NCBI RefSeq assembly: GCF_026745355.1
Contig: NC_079208.1
Span: forward strand, 23,910,494-23,974,493
Source: Beta vulgaris subsp. vulgaris
Taxonomy: Eukaryota; Streptophyta; Magnoliopsida; Caryophyllales; Amaranthaceae
DNA length: 64,000 bases
Reading direction: 5' to 3'
Part shown: positions 34,001-44,044 of the stretch, piece by piece
How positions within the stretch are numbered: the first letter of the stretch is position 1
Layout: the number at the start of each line of letters is the position of its first letter
The notes under the pieces: generated by a model
The model's input: the letters and a program-made list of their open reading frames with translations, nothing else
Database searches by the model: none
What the model was told of the DNA's origin: nothing
Program-made: the position numbers and the translations under genes

Positions 34001-34171
34001 CCTAACCACATGTATACTACTAACCTTGCTCACATTTCTACAATACAACGGACAATAAAAGTCGACTGCTCCAGAGGATGTTTGATATTCTAATGCACTT
34101 CTACAGAATTCCGAGACCCCATTCACAAACTCAATCGATTCACGACTACCATACATCCAAGTACGATCCAT
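31100..34171 (-). pseudogene. CACTA TNP2-type transposase (TnpD-like), heavily frameshifted
   Basis: N-terminal Transpos_assoc-like domain at 34171-33960: MDRTWMYGSRESIEFVNGV, with a Cys/His set ending near HGE after a frameshift. A zinc-type region follows at 33572-33440 (HACPNDCVLYRNEYEHLHEC, then CPRC). The TNP2 core is at 33191-32430: SGPKQPGNDIDVYLQPLVED, FTLRAMLFCTMNDYPAYGNL, KGKQPCPICLDD and HCLDVMHIEKNVCE. DUF4218-like sequence follows at 32430-31532 (LCSFFHTICSKVLDP, PPAFFDIMVHLIVHLVREI, YPFERYMGTLKDKVRN), and a DUF4216-like piece at 31530-31100 has SELYALMRVMI and LVDLSRL. At least five shifts separate the parts. The protein would cut the element ends in the nucleus. Confidence 0.88.
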
Positions 34172-34959
34172 CTCATTCAAGAAGACCACCTCTAATAATT
34201 AAACACAACATTCATTATAATGCATCAATCATTATTAAAGTACATACACTCACATATTCAAATCACACACGTATACAACAAGCTAAGATAGTGACATGTT
34301 CAATTGTATGCATGCAGTCGAAGGTCCTTATCACTCCAACCTAACCCATCCTTGGACGTCTAATCTCACTAGTGAATATATGCCAACTTTTCAATTCTAA
34401 GGAAAACCGAGCATTTCCCTACAGTTCTCCAAGTACACAATGTAGATAATTGCTTATCTACATATGTACCCGAGAACAATGTAGAGAAACGATAAGCCAA
34501 GATTTTCCTCAGAATTGAAAAGAAGACACACATTCACCACCTAAGTGAGATCAAACGTCCAAGAACAGTCCCAAACCGGGGACTATTCAAGACTTACTCC
34601 TAATGAGTAAGTCTTGAACGGGTATCTAGGCATATATGATGATGATTCAAACAACTTGTAGATTTAATATATAGTTAAATCACATTGCGTTTTCATACAA
34701 TCTCATATCAATAAATTATGATATACATTATAAAAAATACATATATACATCAATAAATTATCAACTTTGTCTACATGTTAAAGTATCTAATTACCTCTTA
34801 ACACCAACGACGAGCAATGAAGAGAAAAGAGATAGAATTTTGTTTGCCTTCCTTAGCCTCTTCTTCCTACAATTGACAAAACGCACATTGCACATTAATC
34901 ATTTAATTCAATTAAGAAAAACAAAAGTAACTTAAAAATAAGATTAATTCATACCTATT

Positions 34960-35270
34960 TAACCACTCAAATGGTGGAGAAGAGAAGAGAAGAGAAGAGA
35001 AGGGTAGTGGTGATGGTGGAGGTCGCGGTTGCACGTGGTGCGTGGCGCGCAAGGTGGTGGCGGACACTGTTGGTGCGCAAGGTGGTGGTGGAGCAATGGA
35101 TTTAGGTCGCGCAAAGTCCCACTATACTCGAATCGTGGTGGCAGTAGTGACGTGGGAAGCAGTGGCGTGGTGTGTGGTCGCGCAATGTGGTGGAGCAATG
35201 TGGTGGAACAGTGGTGGTCAGTGGTGGAGCAGTAAATTAGGTCGCGCAAGGTGGTGGTGATTTTTCTCAC
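34960..35270. repeat. GAGAA microsatellite and GGTGGT-rich low-complexity DNA
   Basis: AGAGAAG repeats (34978-35003) are followed by GTGGTGG/GCGCAAGGTGGTG units to about 35255. The frames opened by this composition (Val/Trp/Gly or His/Thr/Pro-rich) are not credited. It lies between the transposase gene and the right subterminal repeats, where a promoter would be expected. Confidence 0.6.
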
Positions 35271-35359
35271 TCGTATAATTACTCTAAGGGAGGGAAAGAG
35301 GGAAATAGAATTGCTCTATATTGTACATGCGCGCACTAATTCATGAGCCAAAAAAAAAA

Positions 35360-35679
35360 ATTAATGAAGGGTTGCGCTTGTATCAAAAAGCGCAGCCCTA
35401 CATTACAGAAGGGCTGCGCTTTTTTTTACAAGCGCAGTCCTACTAAGTTAGAAGGGTGGCGCTTTTTTAAAAAGCGCATCCCTTCACTCAGTAGGGCTGC
35501 GCTTGTAGAAAAGCGCAGCCCTTCTGAGTGTGAGAAGGGCTGCGCTTTTCCTAAAAGCGCAGCCCTTCTGTTATGTAGGGTTGTGCTAATTAAAAAAAGC
35601 GCAGCCCTTCACTAGTAGGGCCGCGCTTTTAGGAAAAGCGTAGCCCTTCCTGCGCAGCCCTTCCTTTTTTCCCCTAGTG
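35360..35679. repeat. Right subterminal palindromes and TIR of the CACTA
   Basis: Alternating AGAAGGGCTGCGCTTTT and AAAAGCGCAGCCCTTC units mirror the left end, closing with TTTTTTCCCCTAGTG. This pairs with CACTAGTGGAAAAA at 22241 and defines the transposon's boundary next to the ATC duplication. Confidence 0.88.
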
Positions 35680-35682
35680 ATC

Positions 35683-36535
35683 CTCCTGAGTTCCTCCTGT
35701 TTCCTGGCTCCTCAAGAGGATCAGGCACAGGGTTATCAGGATCAGGAACCAACTTTTTCTCTTTTCCTGTAAGGGTTAGTTCCTTATCATTTTGATTACA
35801 TTTCATCAGGACGAGTTAATACAATTTCAAAGATATCATTGTGTCTCTGTTCCTGTAGGGAGTTAGTCTCATTAAAAATGACATGGACACTTTCCATGAC
35901 ATACATTATTCGCTTATTGTAGACACGATAAGCCTTACTACTTAAAGCATAACCTAGAGTAATAGTCTCGTCACTTTAAGCATCAAACTTTCCTAAATTG
36001 TCCTTTCCATTGTTACATACAAAATATTTACATCCAAAAAATACAAAGATAAGGAATATTGGGTTTTCTTCCTTTAATTAGCTCATAAGGAATCTTCATG
36101 GTGATTTGCCTTAGCATTATATGATTGGTGATGTAGCATGCCGTGTTCACTGCTTCAGTCCAAGAGTTTTCGGAAGATTGCTTGCAATTATAGTTGTCCT
36201 TGCCACATTCTCAAGAGACCGGTTCTTCCTTTCGACTACACCATTCTGTTGTGGTGTTCTTGGAGCTGAGAAATTATGATATAACCCTTCATTGCTACAA
36301 AATTCATCCAGATTGAAGTTTTCAAACTCCATACCATGGTCAGAACTTAAATGCTTTAATTTAAAACCACCTATCTTTTTAGCAAAGGTTAGAAGTTCAT
36401 CAAACGTTTCATCCTTACTACGAAGAAAAATAACCCATGTGTATCTCGAAAAAATCATCTACTATGACTAATGCATATTTCTTACCGATTGGCTTTGGAT
36501 GCATACAGGGCCACATAAGTCCTTGTGAAGAAGAT
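35683..36535 (-). pseudogene. pol: Copia integrase of element B
   Basis: The open piece 36458-36147 holds RYTWVIFLRSKDETFDELL, then HLSSDHGMEFENFN (second catalytic Asp) and PRTPQQNGVVERKNRSLENV with the catalytic Glu. The first-Asp strand lies near 36500-36535 in a shifted frame. 36100-35683 is the integrase C-terminal region in broken frames, cut by the CACTA at 35679. Its continuation is at 22240-21906. Confidence 0.8.
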
Positions 36536-37130
36536 CTAATGGACTTGGTGTGCTTTACCATTTTCTTGGATTTTGAATGAGGATCTCACTCGTTTGTCTT
36601 TATTAACACATGAATCACAAACATAGTGGTTTAGTGACGTAATAGTTGGTAGCCCAACCACCAAGTCCTTCCTACTTAGTTTAGGCAGAGGACAGGCTTG
36701 TATGACCACATTGTTTGTGCCACAGAAAAAGATCAGCTTCGATCTCATTTTAACATGTGAGATTATTACTAGGAACAAGGTTTAGGTTAACCATATAGGC
36801 CAGGTGTTCCCTTTCCTTGTTCCCTCAAGGAACTTGGTTCCTGTACTTTCATTGCTGACGACACAAGACTCATTAGTAAACTTCACTGTGTTTTCTTTAT
36901 CACAAAACTGAGATATACTAAGTAAGCCAATTTTTAAGCCCTTGACCAAAAATACATTTTCTATGGAATGTGACTGAGATTTACCAATCTTACCAACTGC
37001 TATAATGTTTCCTGTAAGATTGTCTCCAAAGGTCACAATTCCTCCATTTAAGACTGAAAGTGAGAGAATTTTTAATCTGTCTACTATTATTTAGAACAAC
37101 TGCTATCGAGGTACCACAAGTTGTACCCCC
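36536..37130 (-). pseudogene. pol: Copia protease and pre-integrase of element B
   Basis: 37036-36782 reads MTFGDNLTGNIIAVGKIGKS, then IENVFLVKGLKIGLLSISQF, the protease C-terminal half. The active-site strand (DSSCSK-type) lies just upstream near 37100. 36778-36536 has the pre-integrase region and VCDSCVNKDKRVRSSFK, the Cys pair of the integrase zinc end. The two pieces are in different frames. Confidence 0.78.
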
Positions 37131-37155
37131 TCACTTTAGCCTGTACCATAGAAAA

Positions 37156-38531
37156 TTAGTTAGTGATAGGAACCCAGTCTAGCTTGGGTTCCATTGTTGG
37201 ACATGAGCCTTTCTTCTTTTTCCAAACATGTTTCACTAGGTACATGTTCTTCTCAATACGTTCTTCTCTGGTGGAACAGTCAGACACGATATGACCACTG
37301 TTCCCACAGTAAGAACATATTTTACTACTTGGCAGATTAACATATTTTTTCTTTTTGTTCCTCTTTGTATGATTGAAATCTAGACCACCTTTTCCTTTGT
37401 TTTGATACTTATGTATCCATGTTACATGGTCAGGTGGCTTGTTCCTTGAGGGATCCAGTTTCTTCTTTAATACCAGATTTTCTCGAAAAATATTATTAAA
37501 TTCGTTTTTTAAATTTTCAGCAATATTTCTGGTATTATATGAAGAGATTGTTCCTTCAGGAACAAACAGTTTCAATTCTGCCAGTTCCAAGTTCAAAAGA
37601 TAATGTTCTTTTTTGACTTTTTCAAAAACATCTTGATAAGCTCTACTCTTGTCAAAAAATCAAAGAATCTTTTTCCAGTGTCACATTTTAGTGAGTTAAG
37701 CCAATTTGAATGATTCTTAGTGATTTTCAAGGCATTAGATAATTGATCTCTTTTTGCACATACATCCTCGTAATCATCTAAGATTTCTAGCATAAGTTTT
37801 ATTAATTGGCTTTTATTCAATACTGCAAGTTCCTCTTCAATGGCATTAAAACTTACCTTGGGATTAGCTGATTCCATTTTTCCTTTGACATTTGCCAGGA
37901 GACATCGATGGGTAGTTTCTTCCTCAGACTCTCCCCATGCTGCTTCTATGGCTCTCTTCATATCATTTTCCGTCAATGATCTTTGATTTTCCTTGCCCTT
38001 CTCCTTCCAAACCTGTTCCTCTAGGGAGATTAACTTTCCCAGAGATTCAAGTTCGTTTATGATGTTGGAGAAGCGAGTGAGCATATCTTGAATAGGCTCC
38101 TTTTGTTTCATGTGAAACAATTCATACTTATGCATGAGCATTTCGATCTTTGATCATTTCACTTTGCTTGTTCCTTCATGAGTAATTTGAAGGAGTTTCC
38201 ACATTTGCTTTGCAGTCTTGTATCCCATGACTTGATTGTGCTCATAGGGATCAAGACCACAATGAAGTAGCTTCTTGACGATTGTGTTCTTCTCTATTTT
38301 ATCGAAGTCCTCTTTGTCGAATTCGGCAAGTGGTTTAGGAATCAGCTCCCCTTTCTCGTTCTTCTTTGTGACCTCAAAGTCACAGGTTTCAATTGCCTTC
38401 CACACTTGGTAATTTTGACCTTTAATAAATATCTCCATACGATTCTTCCAGTATGGATAATGCATGCCATTAAACATGGGGTGGCGTTGAGTTGAATACC
38501 CTTCCTCAAGCTTTTCTCCTGTTGTGTTCAT
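37156..38531 (-). pseudogene. gag: Gag of element B with internal deletion
   Basis: Three open pieces (38531-38154, 38141-37593, 37596-37156) cover Gag. The start MNTTGEKLEEGYSTQRHPMF is 50 bases after the PBS. The UBN2-type capsid region follows (GLDPYEHNQVMGYKTAKQMW). After EEQV the frame jumps in phase to KEKGKENQRSLTENDMKRA, so roughly 140 residues including the first zinc knuckle are missing compared with 58027-59742. The second knuckle, CSYCGNSGHIVSDC, is kept near the end, followed by WVPITN and the stop. Stop or shift lesions sit near 38150 and 37595. Confidence 0.83.
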
Positions 38532-38581
38532 TGTTCCAGGTACAATATCCTCAGTGTTAGCTGATTCTAGAGGTACTAGGC

Positions 38582-38593
38582 TATGATACCAAT
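38582..38593 (-). other. Primer-binding site of element B
   Basis: Minus-strand TGGTATCATAGC next to the 5' LTR. It differs from initiator tRNA-Met complementarity (TGGTATCAGAGC) at one base. Confidence 0.8.
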
Positions 38594-39524
38594 TGTTATT
38601 CTAGTATGAACACTACACCAACTACAAGAGGGGGGGGGGTGAATTGTAGTTGAGGAGAAATTTTCAATTTTGTAATGCGGAATTAAAACAAACTCGAAAT
38701 TAGAAAGAGACAAGCACACGATATTTTTACAAGGAAAACTCAAACTTCTCTCTTCTCTTTCTCTTTCTCTTTATCTTGAATACAAGAATATTCTCTTAAT
38801 TTTCTCTCACCCACACACTATGAATATTACACTAATGAGTATGTTGAATGAAGAAATTACAGGAAAAACTTTCTAAGTAATAATAGACTTTTTTTCGCTT
38901 GAAAGTTCTCAAGTTTTTATTCAAATAATTTCTTCTTATATAGCTGCTGTAAATCTTCTTTTACTGGTCATGTTGTGCTCCATGTTCTCCTCAAATTGCA
39001 CAAGTGGAATAATGGAGATCATGGCTTGATTTCACTGCACTTCCTCTACTCTTCTTGCAATGGAAAATAAACTTCCCCCTACTTTCCGTTAGTGGTATAA
39101 TCTTCCAGCAAGTAATGCGCAGTTGGAGGAGTTAGTTGGAGAGCTTTAAGGATTTAGTTCCACTTTGTATGCCACACCATTGGAGTTTGTTGGAGATATT
39201 CAAGGATGCTCTCCATGCTTTTCTCCATGCTACTTTCATCTGTTTTTCAAACAATTGCAACAGCACAAAATATCTAATAACTCAAAGAATCTTTTATTCA
39301 AAGATTCTAAGTTACTAGAATATTAAACATACCATATAATAAAGATTCAAAGTGTATAAATTAAATATCTTGACTTAGATTAAATAATTAATCTTTCTCC
39401 ACACGATATAAAAATGCAAATTTGAACATTACATTATTTTTGGTATTTTATATTTTTCGCAAAATAAAACTATATAGTAAAATTAACCTAAGTATTTGGC
39501 ATCATCAAAACATGAAATACAACA
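38594..39524 (-). repeat. 5' LTR of element B, with a 185-bp deletion
   Basis: 931 bp against 1116 bp for the 3' LTR. The missing block follows AAGGAAAACT and rejoins at CTTCTCTCTTCTC. The rest matches with few differences, including the G-run hairpin (38621-38650) and the CTTTCT microsatellite. The flank ATAGC at 39525 is the target copy. Confidence 0.9.
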
Positions 39525-39758
39525 ATAGCCTTTCTAACGTTCGCTTTTGAGAAAGGTGCTTTAGATTTCTTGTTCAAAACATTCATTGCTCCTTTATTTG
39601 GTCTTGTCATTTTCCCAAAGGGGACATTCCTTGATGAAGTGATCGGTACTACCACATTTATGACAAGCATCTTTGTTAGAAAATTCTTGAGCTTTACTTT
39701 TGAAGTTCCCATTCTTCATGTTCCTTTATATCTTTCGAAATTTTTGGAACATAGTAAA
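39525..39758 (-). pseudogene. gag: Rest of the old copia Gag, right of element B
   Basis: It resumes at the exact point where 17830 stopped: the minus strand reads KAPFSKANVRKAI, matching the same stretch in element A. Upstream is the first zinc knuckle region (CHKC... ECPLWEN in broken frames) and a KNGNFK-like stretch. It is truncated at about 39758 beside a Stowaway-like MITE. Confidence 0.75.
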
Positions 39759-39760
39759 TA

Positions 39761-40027
39761 CTCCATCCCTGCGTTTTTTTATCTTTCTCACTTAGAATCT
39801 TGACACTATTCATACTTAGAGATAATCTTTTTAATTTTTATCAATTTATAAGAATAAATACAATCATGTGGGGTCTTGTTTGATACATCTAGCTCAATTA
39901 TTACTTTATTAATATTTAGTTTTTATAATTTTTACTAATATATTATAAAAGATATTTAAGTTTAAAGAGGTGCATTGAGAGATGCACACAAAAAATTAAG
40001 AAGGATAAAAATAAATAAAAGAATGAG
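39761..40027. mobile_element. Stowaway-like (mariner) MITE, 267 bp
   Basis: The ends CTCCATCCCTGCGTTTTTTT and (complement of the right end) CTCATTCTTTTATTTATTTT are similar inverted repeats, and TA flanks both (39759-39760, 40028-40029). CTCC(C/A)TCC termini with TA duplication are typical of plant Stowaway elements. No coding capacity. Confidence 0.55.
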
Positions 40028-42276
40028 TATTAATTAGTCTAGTCTAATAAAGTTTTCATATAAAGCACAATATATTTAGAATGCATGACTCCCTATTGAA
40101 AAATAATAATGAAAAAATTGAAAGAAAAAAATGTTATATGAAAAATTGCACTCACAGTTTATCAAGGCTAGGAGAGAGAGAGAGAAATATGGGAAGAGAT
40201 AAGATGCTACAATTAAAACATGTCATTGCAATTTGCTATTTTGTTAATAGTTTCTTTTAAAGGTCTATGTAAATGATGAATAGTTTTTTATTGTATTTAT
40301 AATTCGCTTCTCTATCTAAATACATCCTCTGCCTTCTCTCTGAACAAAACCCAACCTGACCCTAGGAACTCGCCGGAGTTCTGGCGCCGCGTAGTTTTCC
40401 AACGGGTTCTCCTACGAGTTCCATCATTTTTCATCGCCTTTTTCTTTCGTTTTCTAGACGTTTTTCCTAGTTTGAGGTCTTTCTTCTCCGTTTCGTCGTC
40501 CCCTTCATAGTTTTTCTTCGGTTTTCTTTGTTTTCTCCTAGGTTTTCGATTTTCGGGTTCGTTCTTCGTGGTGGATAAGGTCAGCTTCGGCAACCTCGCA
40601 TTTCCCCCTCCTTGTCGAGTCTGGTGAGTCGTCTTCCCCCTGTCCTGTTTTTTCGTTCGTTGAGTCGATTGTGTTTTTGGATTCCCCCTCCCTTGGTTTC
40701 GGTTTGGCCTCCCCTTCCCCTAGTTGGCTTTTGTTGATGGTTTATTCGGGCTTCCCAATCCCTCCATACGTAGTATTCATGTCATTTTGGGTATCCCCTT
40801 CTCCTACCCCATCTAGTGTTAGTTGTGTCGAATTGGGCTTCCCTCCCCCATCTAGTGTTAGTTTTGTCGAATTGCGCTTCCTCTCCCTCTCCCTTATCTA
40901 GTGTTGTGTCGAATCCTTGGTTAGTTTTGAGTTAGTTTAGGCCTCCCCTACCATGTTCTCTTTTCGCGTGTGTCGGCTTCCCCTTCCTCGTTCCCCGTTT
41001 CTGTTTTTCTAGTGGGTTACGACCGAGTATTAGTTTAGTTGGTGTTTCCTCCGTGTTGTTCTAGTTATTGGTTGTGTTTGTATGAGTCTATTCGTTTTCT
41101 CACTCTGCTCGATTATTTTGTTTCTTGCTGGAGGTAGTATTTCTCTTCCAAATGTTGGGTCTGATTTGTGTGATTAGTTCGGGTCTGCGTGGCAAGTGGT
41201 TTCATGGCTATGTTGTAAGGATGTTTGTGCTTCTTTAAATCTGTTTATTTTTTTCACTTAATATAATCTATTAGATCTTTAATCTACACATTTATATATT
41301 AAAAGACATTCTTATAAAAAGGAACGATGACACGTAACACTCTGCTCAAACTTCTAATATACATGTTTATATCTCATTTAAAAATATTAACAATGTATAG
41401 TTAATAGGATCTGAATACATGACCTTAAAATGAAATGCGAGAGTTTAACCACTAATCCACTACAATTTCAATGTTTAATGTTTCAAAGTAAAACATAATA
41501 AAGTCTTATAATTATATGATTAAAGACATATACATGCCTTTTGAACTCTAACACTTTTATTAAGTAATAACATTATCTTACCTTAATTCCATTGAGATTG
41601 TTATTTTTATCTCCTAGTTCCTTAGAATTTTTTTTTTTTAAAAAAAACAACTTATCATGCAATGAAGTTCAATTTCGCACTAGATAGAACATTACGAAAA
41701 GCTAATAAAATCAATTACGAGATTCATGAATAATAATATATTTGATTATTGTAATTGACCCGGGGTATCGCTTGGGCCAAAAAACTAGTTATATTAGTAA
41801 ATGTATTTAAGTTAATCAGTAAACCATGATCCAATTGGAAAGCTATAGTCATACGTCTAATCCTCCAAGCTACCAACAAACGAACTATACCATTTGATCC
41901 CTCTATCACTCATTGTATTAAAAATAATAAATGTATCACGGAGGGATTTCCTACTATTCCTATGGCAATGGTTGGTTTTGACTTTTGTTTGATACATTAA
42001 ACTTCTCTACAATGACTGTCAATTTAACTCTGTGTGATGCCCAGAGATCGAGGAGGATCAAGTGCCAATCAATGGTTACTCGGCCAGTTCTTTACTATAA
42101 AATTAGTGATGAAGATGTAGTGTTAGCAAGTTTAATTGCACTATTTTCTAACTCTCTTCCCGTCATTATCTGTCACATAGACAATTTTATAGATTTTGTT
42201 TATAAAAATATATATACCTTAAATTGATGGCAAAATATCGGTTCTTCTTTCTTTTCTCTCTTTCATTACCTTCTTC
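40028..42276. other. Intergenic DNA without a supported gene
   Basis: 40310-41220 is CT/GT-rich on the plus strand and could be an untranslated leader; three small frames there (a Lys/Arg-rich one on the minus strand, a Pro/Ser-rich one on the plus) lack homology cues. 41250-42270 is AT-rich. A lone ACGGAGGGA motif at 41939 resembles one Stowaway terminus without a partner. Confidence 0.35.
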
Positions 42277-43752
42277 CACTAGTAGAATAATTGCTTATTG
42301 CTGCGGTGATATTGCTGCGGTTTTACCCATACGCAGCAATATATCACGTAAAAGAAAATGAAAAATATAAAATAACCATATTGCTGCGGTTTCGGCAGAA
42401 AACCGCAGCAATATAGTTTCAACGAAAATTTTTTGAAATTTTTTTCACTTAACATATTGTTGCGGTTTATGGCAAAAACCGCAGCAATATATTTTTAAAA
42501 GGTATTTAAAGATCTAGGTTATTAGCACAATCACGCCTCACCCTCAATTCTCTCCCCGCACCTCACATCTCTCCCTCTTTCCCAGCGCCTCACATCACTC
42601 CTCTCTCCTCTCACATCTCTCCTCTCTCGTCTCTCCTCTCTGCGGTTTCTCACCCTCAACTGTTCGTCTCTCATCCTTGTCTGCTCACCCTCAACTCCGG
42701 CGCCTTGCTCGTTTCACATGGTGGCGAAATCTTGTCTCATTCGTTCGTGGGTTCGTTCGTGGGTTCGTTCGTGGGTTTCGTTCGTGGGTTTGCCGGTTCG
42801 TTCGTCGTTCGTCAGCTCGTTGCTCACATGCCAGACGCGTGTTCCTCATTCGTCGGCCGTTCGCACCAACTCCAGCGCATTGTTCCTCATTCGTTTGTAA
42901 ATTTTCGTTCACCAGATTGTTTGGAGAAACGAGACGGGTTTAATGGGCCAGGTTTCGCATCGTTGAGAAACGAGATGGGTTTCGAATCGTCGAGAAGCAT
43001 GAGTGGTTTTTGAATCGTCCTTCATCAATGGGTTTTGATTTTTCAGATCTGGTTTTGAAGGTTGAGACGCGAGCCATGATTATTCAGATCTGGTTCATTC
43101 GAGCCATTAATTTTTTTCGTTTTTTTTTTCATTTTTTTAGATCTGTTTGTAATTATTCGTTTTAGGATTTTTTTTCCTCAACAACCTTTTAATACCAAAC
43201 GAGCTAAACCGATTAACAGTGGGTACATTTTGTAATTTTTTTGATTTTTTCCGTTTTTAAGATCAGCTTTTTATTTTTTGTTTTTATTATAATATTTGTA
43301 ATTAATCATTAAGTTGTAATAGTTTTTTATCTTTAAATATTAATAAGATTTATGTCATTTTATCTCCAGTTTGTTTGGGAATTTGGTGGATAGTAGATGG
43401 GTTAGTGGCATGGTTTTAATCTTTCAAATTTAATTGCAAAATTCCAAAAAAAAAAAATTCACCTGGCAAGGACATAGTGCTGCGGTTTTGGGAAACAACC
43501 GCAGCAATAGGCTAAGCTATCGCTGCGGTTTCTATCCAAAACCGCAGCGATACGTTGTACGTTTTTAATAAAAAATAAATATATTGTTGCGGTTTTACCC
43601 AAAAACCGCAGCAATATGTTCATATATTGCTGCGGTTTAAAACTGCAGCAATATAATTATTACCTGTTGCTGCCCCCTTAATTGCTGCGCGCCCAAAACC
43701 GCAGCAATAGGTCGTTTTTTGACTGCAGCAATAAGCATTTATTCTACTAGTG
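42277..43752. mobile_element. Non-autonomous CACTA element, 1.5 kb
   Basis: The termini CACTAGTAGAATAATTGCTT and the complement of the right end, CACTAGTAGAATAAATGCTT, match at 19 of 20 bases. Subterminal units TTGCTGCGGTTT and AAACCGCAGCAATAT alternate near both ends as snap-back palindromes. The flanks TTC and TGC agree at two of three bases. The middle (42530-42960) holds (CT)n DNA and a GTTCGTTCGTGG array, possibly a captured gene leader. No transposase is present, so it depends on a partner. Confidence 0.85.
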
Positions 43753-44044
43753 TGCCTCCTATCAATTTCATTACTTACATGCCACTAAGTACTGTTGTTG
43801 TATTCTTCCTCTTTCTCGTTCCTGTTAACATGATTTAACTTTATTTATGCTTCCGCAAGCATCACGTGTATATAAGACTAGTATTTGATTAAGTGAACTT
43901 ATGGTGTAACAACATAACTTATATGAACTTCATTAAGTTTGTAAATTGTTATATTGTTAGCATGAAGATGATGAACGTACTTGAAGTATATATTGTTCTC
44001 TTAAATTAGTTTATCGACTTACATTGATACATTCATTTATCTTA
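43753..44044. other. AT-rich spacer with nothing recognised
   Basis: No gene, terminal repeat or promoter motif that could be supported lies between the two DNA elements. Confidence 0.4.

Larger units (their letters stand above)
22241..35679 (-). mobile_element. CACTA (En/Spm) transposon, 13.4 kb
   Basis: The left end is CACTAGTGGAAAAA and the right end is TTTTTTCCCCTAGTG, an imperfect terminal inverted repeat. ATC flanks both sides (22238-22240 and 35680-35682), the 3-bp duplication expected of CACTA. Both ends carry arrays of short palindromes built on GAAGGGCTGCGCTTTT. Inside are a TNP2-type transposase (31100-34171) and a TnpA-type gene joined to an Ulp1-like protease part (26699-29318), both on the minus strand and both broken. 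Extra CACTA ends lie inside (25053 and 26698). It sits in the integrase-RT linker of copia element B. Confidence 0.93.
17831..39524 (-). mobile_element. SIRE-like Ty1/copia element B, split by a CACTA transposon
   Basis: The element runs from its 3' LTR (17831-18946) to its 5' LTR (38594-39524), and the flanks are ATAGT (17826-17830) and ATAGC (39525-39529), a target duplication with one change. Without the 13.4-kb CACTA insert it is about 8.25 kb. On the minus strand it contains PBS, gag, protease, pre-integrase, integrase, RNase H and a downstream envelope-like gene, but RT is missing. The broken domains make it non-autonomous. Sense-oriented coding after pol plus long LTRs fits the SIRE/Maximus lineage. 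Confidence 0.92.

Noticed and set aside
34959..35270. His/Thr/Pro-rich and Val/Trp-rich frames
   Set aside because: Low-complexity GGTGGT/GTGGAG DNA near the CACTA end; no family resemblance.
40312..40593. Lys/Arg-rich frame on the minus strand
   Set aside because: Complement of a T/C-rich leader-like stretch; no homology cue or conserved motif.
42677..43013. Arg/Phe/Val-rich frames on the plus strand and an Arg/Thr/Asn-rich one on the minus strand
   Set aside because: Generated by the GTTCGTTCGTGG array in a non-autonomous CACTA; no domain and frames on both strands.
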